Assembly (NCBI GenBank): GCA_964354345.1
Contig: CAYGZL010000028.1
Coordinates: forward strand, 1-5,172
Reading direction: 5' to 3'
DNA from: CAYGZL01 sp964354345
GTDB taxonomy: Bacteria > Chloroflexota > Anaerolineae > Anaerolineales > UBA4823
DNA length: 5,172 nucleotides
The notes beneath the pieces were generated by a model. That model did not search any database, was not told the DNA's origin, and worked only from the letters and a program-made list of their open reading frames with translations. Below, piece after piece: positions 1 to 4,731 of the stretch; the stretch's first letter is position 1; each line of letters begins with the position of its first letter. The translations under genes were made by a program, and so were the position numbers.

Positions 1-109
1 GCGCAGAGCAGGTGTTCCAACTGGTTGGATTGAAGTTGCCCGCGCCGTAATCGTCACGATCCCATCATACTCATTAATTCATCATAGATGTCGTCGCTGA
101 TCGGAAAAT

Positions 110-376
110 TTAGGTGAAATCGTCTTGAATCCAGGCTGCCACGGACAAAATATACTCGATCGTCGCTCGAGTGGTTACTGGAAAGTAGGAGTCGTCGAAA
201 TAGGTCAGATCTCCCGGGATCGTATACAGGCGTGTGCCCAGGTTGACGGTAGGATCGGGAATGGTAACGGATAACGAGGTTGGAAGCGAGCGCGGCACGA
301 TCGTTGGCGGCACAAAAAGCACGCTGGCTTCGACAGAATCTGTCCCGCCACCTGGATAATGGGAGGTTGTTTTCAC
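110..376 (-). CDS. Hypothetical protein, probably frameshifted at its 3' end
   Basis: This 88-residue reading frame starts at a GTG (374-376) and matches no family I recognise. It is rich in Pro, Thr and Val (for example VLFVPPTIVPRSLP), has no clear membrane segment or signal peptide, and uses mostly G/C in third codon positions, which favours real coding. The frame is open upstream to a stop near 449 but offers no better start, and a good promoter ends only 10 nt before the GTG, so the message would be almost leaderless. The frame ends at a TAA (110-112). The next frame continues without a stop to a TGA at 54-56 and reads as credible protein (NFPISDDIYDELMSMMGS). Adding one base near 114-118 would join the two into a protein of about 107 residues. 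Either the gene is frameshifted (mutation or sequencing error) or the short version is genuine. Confidence 0.42.
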   Translation of the reverse strand: MKTTSHYPGGGTDSVEASVLFVPPTIVPRSLPTSLSVTIPDPTVNLGTRLYTIPGDLTYFDDSYFPVTTRATIEYILSVAAWIQDDFT

Positions 377-386
377 GGTGTAGTAG

Positions 387-414
387 AGTATACAGACATT
401 TACAGCAAAGTCAA
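387..414 (-). promoter_or_regulatory. Sigma70-type promoter for the leftward hypothetical gene
   Basis: Read on the minus strand, TTGACT (409-414) and TATACT (387-392) are separated by 16 bp. Each hexamer is one base from consensus. The predicted transcription start falls within a few bases of the GTG at 376, leaving little or no 5' leader, so translation would be leaderless or start further downstream. Confidence 0.5.
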
Positions 415-487
415 CGGGATTTCCCCCCCTCCGTTTCCGTTGTCTGAATCATGCATGGAATAATTCATAAGTGTCAGGATGCAATAA

Positions 488-592
488 ATGGTTGTTGTGA
501 CCGAGCTGCTGGCGCATTTCGACAAGGTGTGGAATCGTCAGGCAGAAATGAACGCTGCCTTTCGCGAGGATGAGATTAACGCCGATAGCTAA
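488..592 (+). CDS. 34-residue small ORF, possible gene remnant
   Basis: An ATG at 488 preceded by AGGA (476-479), with an 8-nt spacer, opens a frame of 34 codons ending at TAA 590-592. The peptide is charged and looks helical (LLAHFDKVWNRQAE, then FREDEINADS). Its acidic C-terminal composition resembles the tails of small antitoxin-type proteins, but I cannot assign a family. No toxin gene follows: the repeat array begins 30 bp after the stop. It could be a real small protein, the tail of a gene whose front has decayed, or chance. The ribosome-binding site and codon quality are the only support. Confidence 0.3.
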   Translation: MVVVTELLAHFDKVWNRQAEMNAAFREDEINADS

Positions 593-622
593 TCCGCGCG
601 GTCAGGTAAACCGATGCACGCA

Positions 623-736
623 GGGGCAGACACACAGGTCTGCCCCTACCCATGCGTCCGTATCGTCGGTTCCCGGTAGGGGCGCACCTATGTGTGCGCC
701 CGTTTTGGGTGCGGTCGTGTTTCGCGTTCCCAAACC
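623..736 (+). repeat. 114-bp tandem repeat, copy 1
   Basis: This unit consists of a class A hairpin (623-649), a linker, a class B hairpin (676-702) and a third, weaker foldback formed by CGTTTTGGG (701-709) and CCCAAACCG (729-737). The unit length is exactly 114 bp, and the next copy follows with no gap. Confidence 0.92.
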
Positions 737-850
737 GGGGCAGACACGCAGGTCTGCCCCTACCCATGCGCCCGAATCGTCGGTTCCCGGTAGGGGCGCA
801 CCTATGTGTGCGCCCGTATTGGGTGCGGTCGTGTTTCGCGTTCCCAAACC
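737..850 (+). repeat. 114-bp tandem repeat, copy 2
   Basis: This copy differs from copy 1 at only four positions by my reading: one in the class A loop, two in the linker and one in the TTTTGGG arm. The class A (737-763) and class B (790-816) stems are unchanged. The near identity indicates a recent tandem duplication. Confidence 0.92.
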
Positions 851-877
851 GGGGCAGACACACAGGTCTGCCCCTAC
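851..877 (+). repeat. Class A hairpin, third copy
   Basis: This is identical to the first class A copy. It directly follows the second 114-bp unit, as if a third unit had begun and been cut off after its first hairpin. A 16-bp spacer (878-893) separates it from the fourth copy. Confidence 0.9.
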
Positions 878-893
878 GCGATGGGCGATGGCC

Positions 894-920
894 GGGGCAG
901 ACACACAGGTCTGCCCCTAC
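894..920 (+). repeat. Class A hairpin, fourth copy
   Basis: This is identical to the first and third class A copies, with a 9-bp GC-rich stem and 6-nt loop. It is the last repeat before the plus-strand operon and lies 35 bp upstream of that operon's promoter. There is no T-run after the stem, so it is a poor candidate for a rightward intrinsic terminator. Confidence 0.9.
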
Positions 921-954
921 CTTCGCGTCATCCGTCTTCTCTGCATCCAATTCT

Positions 955-963
955 TGATATAAT
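955..963 (+). promoter_or_regulatory. Extended -10 promoter of the plus-strand operon
   Basis: TGATATAAT matches the extended -10 consensus TGnTATAAT exactly. No good -35 hexamer lies 16-18 bp upstream, as is usual for extended -10 promoters. Transcription should begin near 970. That excludes the ATG at 962, which lies within the promoter, as a start codon and favours the ATG at 992. Confidence 0.6.
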
Positions 964-991
964 GACTTGGATGCCCTACCATGACGTTGCC

Positions 992-1210
992 ATGAGCAGG
1001 AAACAATTAATCGCCTTTTTCTTCTGCTGCCTGATACGGAATCTACCCCTGGTGTTGTGTGGATTTGCCGGCGCGGGACTGCTCATCTCTGAGTTGGGAT
1101 TGTTTACCACCCACCTGGTGGGAGTTGGATTGGCGTTCCTGGGCATCCTGATCATCCTGCTGATCGGCCTGGGCGTGTCTTCAATCAAGGTTTTCAATCG
1201 GGTGGAATAA
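992..1210 (+). CDS. Small two-helix membrane protein, function unknown
   Basis: The 72-residue product begins MSRKQL and is almost entirely hydrophobic: one predicted helix at about residues 6-32 and a second, very rich in Leu, Ile and Gly, at about 40-62, then a short polar tail (SSIKVFNRVE). The basic N-terminus and polar C-terminus suggest a hairpin with both ends inside the cell. In-frame ATGs lie at 962 and 971, but the promoter covers the first and the second would be leaderless. The 992 start gives a leader of about 20 nt, though with no clear Shine-Dalgarno site. The stop is one base from the start of the DinB-type gene, so the two are almost certainly co-transcribed and translationally coupled. 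I do not recognise a family, and a role in the esterase operon is unknown. Confidence 0.6.
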   Translation: MSRKQLIAFFFCCLIRNLPLVLCGFAGAGLLISELGLFTTHLVGVGLAFLGILIILLIGLGVSSIKVFNRVE

Positions 1211-1211
1211 T

Positions 1212-1694
1212 ATGCTCTCTACAACCCTCTACCAGACCCTCTTTGCCTATCACTGGCAGACCACTTTCCACCTGTTTACCTGCGCCAGCCGGTTGAGCCA
1301 GGCGGATTATCACGTCCATCCCGGCTATGGGCATGGCTCGATCCACGACCTGTTCTTCCATCTCCTGCGCTCGGATCATGCCTGGCGCATTGCTCTCTTG
1401 ACCGGAGAGCGACCGGCGCGTTTGACGCCTGAAAATTATCCCTCCCTGGAGATCCTGCGGACAGGCTTTCTTTCCGAACAGGTTGCCTGGTCGAGCTACC
1501 TGGAAGCGTTGAGCGATGAGCAGATCGCTGGCGCCCTACTGCTGCGCAATCCGCGCGGCGAAAAGGAAGCCTTGTCGCTTTGGCGCATTCTCCAACACGT
1601 GATTCTGCACGGTATGCAGCACCACGCCGAACTGGCGCAATTGCTGACTGCTAAAGGTCAATCGCCTGGGAATATTGATTTTATTTACTTCTAA
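1212..1694 (+). CDS. DinB/YfiT-type family protein (putative metal-dependent enzyme)
   Basis: The 160-residue protein has the length and layout of the DinB four-helix bundle. It shows an N-terminal helix (YQTLFAYHWQTTFHLF), a conserved SIHDLFFHLLRSDHAW segment (residues 43-58), and the C-terminal HVILHGMQHHAELAQLL helix followed by the common ending SPGNIDFIYF. The family's metal-binding triad is visible as His50, His133 and His137. Family members include thiol-dependent transferases (mycothiol, bacillithiol, glutathione), but most are uncharacterised, so the substrate cannot be assigned. The Shine-Dalgarno-like GGTGGA (1201-1206) lies just before the ATG and inside the end of the upstream gene. 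The esterase start follows the stop by 4 bp, making this the middle gene of a three-gene operon. Despite the name, it is not an SOS DNA polymerase. Confidence 0.88.
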   Translation: MLSTTLYQTLFAYHWQTTFHLFTCASRLSQADYHVHPGYGHGSIHDLFFHLLRSDHAWRIALLTGERPARLTPENYPSLEILRTGFLSEQVAWSSYLEALSDEQIAGALLLRNPRGEKEALSLWRILQHVILHGMQHHAELAQLLTAKGQSPGNIDFIYF

Positions 1695-1698
1695 ACGT

Positions 1699-2943
1699 AT
1701 GCTGAAGAAAACAATTTTGCCTCGTGGTATGGTATCCATCCTGTTATTGTTCGTGTTGGCGGCTTGCTCGCACCCAACCCCGCTCCGCACCGTCGCCCCT
1801 TCGTCCGAGCTGGCTCCAGCGCTGGTAACCACTGCCCCACAGCTTCCAGCGCCTACGCCAAGCCTTCTACCTTCACAAGCTCCGCGGTCAACGGCTTTGT
1901 CTACGCCAGCCGTGACAGCGCAGCCGCTCTCGGTCTCCGTCATAGAAATATCAGCGCCTGCGTTAAAAGGCAACCTGCTCGGTGACCCGACTACCCAGGC
2001 GGTGCAAGTCATCCTGCCTCCCTCTTATGAGCAGTCTGACCGCCGATATCCCGTGGTGTACTTCCTGCCTGGCTTCGGCAGTGTGACGAATGGAGAACAT
2101 GCCTATTATTTACTCGACGATATCGCCGTCCAGATCGCCCGAGGCGTACTGGCTGAGATGATTCTGGTCGTACCCAACGGGGGCAACCGCCTGGGGGGTA
2201 GCTTTTATGTTAACTCACCGGTAAGTGGCAATTGGGAGGATTTCATCGTCGAGGATGTCGTTGGCTATATCGATAGCCACTATCGCACGCTTGCTCAGCC
2301 TGAGAGCCGCGGCATCGCCGGTCATTCGATGGGCGGTTTTGGCGCGCTCAACCTGGCCATGCACCACCCGGATATCTTCAGCGCGGTTTTCGCTGAGAGC
2401 CCTGGTTTTCTTGATGAAACCGGGTTGAGTGAGATAGCGATGTTCGACACGCCTGAGCGGCGCAGGTTGTTCTACGATAAGATGATTGCCTTAACCAGGC
2501 TGCCAGATGCGCAAGCCTTGCAGGAAATGGGTTCTTATGAGGGGAATATCCAGTTTATGGTGGCCTACGGAGTCGCCTTCGCCCCCCACGCTGATCTGGG
2601 AGCTCCTTTTTTTGATTACCCCTACCAGTTGGATGGAGACCAACTTAAACGCCTGCCTGCCGTCTGGCAGCGCTGGCAGGACGGCTTAGGCGGTTGGGCG
2701 GAGAAAATCAAGCAATATCATCCCAACCTGGCGCGTTTACACAGTATTAGGATTGATTATGGGTTACAGGACAAGATCGTCTGGTTGCGCCAGGGCAGCG
2801 ATTATGTCTACGGATTGCTGACCCAGGCTGGCTTGCCCGTGCAAATCACCCGCTTTGAAGGCGGGCATAATGATCGCATTGAAGAGCGTTTGTTGACCGT
2901 GATGCTGCCCTATTTCACCCAGGCGCTGAGCGCCAGTCCCTAG
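1699..2943 (+). CDS. Lipoprotein esterase, alpha/beta hydrolase (esterase D / PF00756 type)
   Basis: The 414-residue protein starts with a lipoprotein signal: basic MLKK..R, a hydrophobic stretch, and lipobox LAAC with the lipidated cysteine at residue 23. A Pro/Ser/Ala/Thr-rich linker follows (to about residue 75), then the hydrolase domain. Family landmarks include ILPPSY, YPVVYFLPGFG, GNWEDFIVEDVVGYID and the nucleophile elbow GHSMGG with Ser210. The histidine is His390 (GGHND), and the acid is probably Asp358 in DYGLQDKI (Asp353 is the alternative). Relatives hydrolyse short acyl, acetyl or feruloyl esters or S-formylglutathione; a surface-anchored form suggests extracellular ester substrates such as carbohydrate esters, which is inference. 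I chose the ATG at 1699 over the in-frame TTG at 1675 because it gives a proper signal peptide and begins 4 bp after the DinB-type stop, fitting coupled translation. Confidence 0.88.
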   Translation: MLKKTILPRGMVSILLLFVLAACSHPTPLRTVAPSSELAPALVTTAPQLPAPTPSLLPSQAPRSTALSTPAVTAQPLSVSVIEISAPALKGNLLGDPTTQAVQVILPPSYEQSDRRYPVVYFLPGFGSVTNGEHAYYLLDDIAVQIARGVLAEMILVVPNGGNRLGGSFYVNSPVSGNWEDFIVEDVVGYIDSHYRTLAQPESRGIAGHSMGGFGALNLAMHHPDIFSAVFAESPGFLDETGLSEIAMFDTPERRRLFYDKMIALTRLPDAQALQEMGSYEGNIQFMVAYGVAFAPHADLGAPFFDYPYQLDGDQLKRLPAVWQRWQDGLGGWAEKIKQYHPNLARLHSIRIDYGLQDKIVWLRQGSDYVYGLLTQAGLPVQITRFEGGHNDRIEERLLTVMLPYFTQALSASP

Positions 2944-2947
2944 GCGA

Positions 2948-3409
2948 CTATTTCTTCTTCTTCCAGAACTGCCACCAGCTTTTTTGATTGTGACGTGTTT
3001 CAGACTCCTGGGCGCGTAAGTTTTGTATCTCTTGGCTTACCCGATCAGTTTCAAACTTGCATGCCTTCTCAAGCTCAGTGCGAATATCTGGTTCTGGATT
3101 CCAAAAATCGAGGGCGACATCTAACGCAAACATTGCCAGGTGATGGTTCTGCTCTTCCAGCAGCCAAATTGCCTCGTCGATATCCGCCGGTGCAAAGTTA
3201 CGATATAGCATCCGGCTGCGCAGGTAGTCGGGCGGCGTGACCATGATGCTGCTGAGGATCATGGCGGCGTCGTTTAACCCATTCGAGCGCAGTGTGATCA
3301 GGTGTAGCAGTTGGTTGACCCGCTTTTCATCTTTCTTGAAATCGGCTTCAGTGCGCTGTCCGAGTTTGATCAATAAATTCTTATATCGATGATAGACGTG
3401 CAGAGGCAT
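2948..3409 (-). CDS. Hypothetical helical protein with Trp/Lys-rich C-terminal tail
   Basis: The 153-residue protein has no family I recognise. It appears mostly alpha-helical, with a charged N-terminal half (FKKDEKRVNQLLHLITL), a central segment DIDEAIWLLEEQNHHLAMFALDVALDFW, and a heptad-like stretch before an unusual ending SWWQFWKKKK. That tail, with three Trp and one Phe among Ser/Gln followed by four Lys, resembles amphipathic membrane-surface anchors, which is inference only. The start is well supported: GGAG (3417-3420) sits 7 nt before the ATG. The gene follows the DppA-like gene by 18 bp, so both should share one mRNA. Its stop lies 4 bp from the stop of the convergent esterase gene, leaving no room for a separate terminator. 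Confidence 0.78.
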   Translation of the reverse strand: MPLHVYHRYKNLLIKLGQRTEADFKKDEKRVNQLLHLITLRSNGLNDAAMILSSIMVTPPDYLRSRMLYRNFAPADIDEAIWLLEEQNHHLAMFALDVALDFWNPEPDIRTELEKACKFETDRVSQEIQNLRAQESETRHNQKSWWQFWKKKK

Positions 3410-3427
3410 ATCGCCGCTCCTGGCTGG

Positions 3428-4234
3428 CTAGACAACGAACATCAAAAAGCGCAGCACCTCGAAGAAATTGTCAGTCTCAAATTCGATGGTATGCGTGCCT
3501 GCCTGGTGAGCGCCGGGATAAAAACCGTTCCGATAGGCGTCGTGGTGATGGCGGTATTCGATCCTGACCGAGAAATGATCGGGCAAGGCGATCCGGCAGC
3601 TTGCATAGTCGCCGCGCAGTGCCTCTTTTACGATATATTCGATGCTTGAGACCGCCACCTGGGGAGGCAGGCTAGACGTGGCGTTCCCCACACCTTCTTT
3701 GACCGCCAGGACAGAGATGTTGGGATTGAGCATTTGAGCCTCATCGCAGATGCCCCGGTCGCCAGAGATAAACACAACTGGCACGCCGAATAAAGCCGAC
3801 GTGTAAGCAAACAGACGAAACTCGGAAACGATCTGGTCGTTAATCCACAGCTTCTGGACAGTTCCGGTCATGGTATGAGCCAGGGGATTGGTATTCGAGG
3901 CAGCCGGAGAATGATAGCCGATGCACATGGCTGCCCCGAAACTCTCATCCAGTCCTTCAGCCATCATCAGCGGCGAGCCGCTCCAACCGCGGATCAGGTG
4001 ATCGTACCAGGGCTCCAGCGCGGAGGGGATTAAATTGCGTGCCGTATGATGGGCGTCTTTCACGAATACTTCCACTTCGCCCAGCTCTCCAATATGTACG
4101 CCTTTGCAGGCCGCGGCTACTTCTGCAGACATCTGCTCGCGGGCGGCCTGGTAGCCTGGTTTATCGATTTCGGTTTCATCCCAATGAGTCACATTGGTTA
4201 CCCCTTCAATATCGGCGCTCAAGTAGATTTTCAT
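3428..4234 (-). CDS. dppA: DppA-like zinc D-aminopeptidase (peptidase family M55)
   Basis: The 268-residue protein matches the M55 D-aminopeptidase family in length and motifs. It begins MKIYLSADIEG, the family's S-x-D-x-E-G signature, with Asp8 and Glu10. KDAHHTARN supplies a His at 62 (or 63), IGYHSP gives His108, and Glu138 in QIVSEF completes the set. These correspond to the five zinc ligands of Bacillus subtilis DppA (Asp8, Glu10, His60, His104, Glu133). That enzyme is a cytoplasmic decamer that removes D-amino acids from the N-terminus of small peptides. The absence of a signal peptide agrees with a cytoplasmic location. The ATG at 4232-4234 is chosen because GGAGGT (4239-4244) lies just before it; the in-frame TTG at 4246 would place the ribosome site inside the gene. 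No dipeptide transporter genes are nearby, unlike in B. subtilis, so the natural substrate is open. Confidence 0.9.
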   Translation of the reverse strand: MKIYLSADIEGVTNVTHWDETEIDKPGYQAAREQMSAEVAAACKGVHIGELGEVEVFVKDAHHTARNLIPSALEPWYDHLIRGWSGSPLMMAEGLDESFGAAMCIGYHSPAASNTNPLAHTMTGTVQKLWINDQIVSEFRLFAYTSALFGVPVVFISGDRGICDEAQMLNPNISVLAVKEGVGNATSSLPPQVAVSSIEYIVKEALRGDYASCRIALPDHFSVRIEYRHHHDAYRNGFYPGAHQAGTHTIEFETDNFFEVLRFLMFVV

Positions 4235-4238
4235 GCTG

Positions 4239-4244
4239 ACCTCC
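4239..4244 (-). promoter_or_regulatory. Ribosome-binding site of the DppA-like gene
   Basis: GGAGGT on the minus strand is a near-perfect Shine-Dalgarno sequence 4 nt before the ATG at 4234. It decides the start codon, because the upstream TTG candidate at 4246 precedes and partly overlaps it. Confidence 0.75.
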
Positions 4245-4260
4245 AAGTAGATATCCTTCG

Positions 4261-4269
4261 ATTATAGCA
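4261..4269 (-). promoter_or_regulatory. Extended -10 promoter of the DppA-like operon
   Basis: TGCTATAAT on the minus strand matches TGnTATAAT exactly. The -35 region (about 4284-4290) is poor. The start site should fall near 4254, giving a leader of about 20 nt that contains the Shine-Dalgarno site. The design is the same as the promoter at 955-963. Confidence 0.6.
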
Positions 4270-4335
4270 ATGAAATAAACATCATACGGTAGGAAAAATA
4301 AAGTCATGAAAAATCCTGAAGGTTCGTTGAAAATT

Positions 4336-4412
4336 TTAACGCTAAGACGCCAAGAACGCTAAGGCAGATAAGTTAAATCGATAAGGCTTTAACTTTCGCG
4401 TCTGTGCGTTAA
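4336..4412. repeat. Nested foldback element in the divergent intergenic region
   Basis: The outer arms TTAACGCTAAGACGC (4336-4350) and GCGTCTGTGCGTTAA (4398-4412) are inverted repeats matching at 13 of 15 positions. Inside them, AAGTTAAA (4370-4377) and TTTAACTT (4388-4395) form a perfect 8-bp stem with a 10-nt loop. The right outer arm runs into the start of the first 91-bp repeat. It could be a small non-autonomous mobile element or an intergenic RNA/DNA hairpin; no flanking target duplication is evident. Confidence 0.6.
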
Positions 4413-4709
4413 GATTTGGACTGGCTAAATAAACCGCTGATAAAATACCGGAGACCAATAATGATCTTCTTTGCGGCTTTGCGCTTTTTTGTCTTTGCGT
4501 TAAGATTTGGACCGACTAAATAAACCGCTGATAAAATACCGGAGATATATGAAGCTCTTCTTTACACCTTTGCAGCTTAGCGTCTTTGCGTTAAGATTTG
4601 GTTTGGCTAAATAAACCGCTGATAAAATACCGGAGATATATAAATATCTTCATTGCGCCTTTGCAGCTTAGTGTCATTGCGATAAGATTTGGAGTGGCTA
4701 AAAATACCG
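4405..4709. repeat. 91-bp tandem repeat, three full copies plus a truncated fourth
   Basis: The full copies are 4405-4495, 4496-4586 and 4587-4677, each exactly 91 bp. The fourth (4678 to about 4709) has lost roughly a dozen bases within its core. In each full copy positions 21-50 (starting CTAAATAAACCGCTG, ending ACCGGAGA) are identical, while the remaining half diverges but stays recognisable. The period is not a multiple of three and stops occur in the frames, so the array does not encode a repeat protein. It occupies most of the gap between the divergent DppA-like and carboxylesterase genes and ends about 22 bp before the latter's start codon, so it must include or adjoin that gene's promoter. 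Confidence 0.93.
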
Positions 4710-4716
4710 TCAACCT

Positions 4717-4723
4717 GGAAGGG
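4717..4723 (+). promoter_or_regulatory. Ribosome-binding site of the carboxylesterase gene
   Basis: GGAAGGG lies 8 nt before the ATG at 4732 and just after the end of the truncated 91-bp repeat. It supports this ATG as the start. Confidence 0.55.
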
Positions 4724-4731
4724 CATATTTC

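Larger units (their letters stand above)
623..920. repeat. REP-like hairpin repeat array (two classes of hairpin)
   Basis: This array is non-coding and holds six hairpins of two classes. Class A (GGGGCAGAC, 6-nt loop, GTCTGCCCC, then TAC) occurs at 623-649, 737-763, 851-877 and 894-920. Class B (GTAG, GGGCGCAC, 6-nt loop, GTGCGCCC) occurs at 676-702 and 790-816, in the opposite orientation. Aligned in the same orientation, both read GTAGGGGC..ACCT.TGTGT..GCCC and differ mainly in two stem pairs that change on both sides. The open frames that run through here in several phases translate the repeats only and are not genes. Such elements are typical intergenic repeats of multicopy families; from memory this sequence type is common in Chloroflexota genomes. 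Copies at 3' ends of transcripts can act as RNA stabilisers or insulators, but nothing here proves a role. Confidence 0.93.

Noticed and set aside
16..29. TCCAACTGGTTGGA inverted repeat as terminator or operator
   Set aside because: It is a 6-bp dyad with a 2-nt centre and no T-run on the minus strand; it is too weak and isolated to assign a role.
570..1210. Several overlapping open frames of 100-134 codons through the repeat array, on both strands
   Set aside because: They translate the hairpin repeats in different phases (GQTRRSAPT, GADLCVCPG, GRHTGLPL types), have no independent coding signal, and the longest is merely an upstream extension of the membrane protein past its promoter.
1675..1698. 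TTG start for the lipoprotein esterase, overlapping the DinB-type gene by 20 bp
   Set aside because: It would add eight residues before the signal peptide; the ATG at 1699 gives a standard lipoprotein leader and sits 4 bp after the upstream stop.
2922..2934. GGCGCTGAGCGCC stem as an intrinsic terminator
   Set aside because: The stem is only 5 bp, lies inside the esterase coding sequence, and no T-run follows on either strand.
4235..4246. TTG start for the DppA-like gene (adding MEVS)
   Set aside because: Those codons coincide with the GGAGGT ribosome-binding site, and the family N-terminus with Asp8/Glu10 fits the ATG at 4234.
4039..4267. Open frames of 66-73 codons on the plus strand opposite the DppA-like gene
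   Set aside because: They are antisense shadows of a well-supported M55 gene and show no ribosome site or family similarity.
4405..4709. CRISPR array, because a 30-bp invariant core recurs at regular spacing
   Set aside because: The 61-bp segments between cores are related to one another rather than unique, only three copies exist, and no cas genes are present. It is a tandem repeat.
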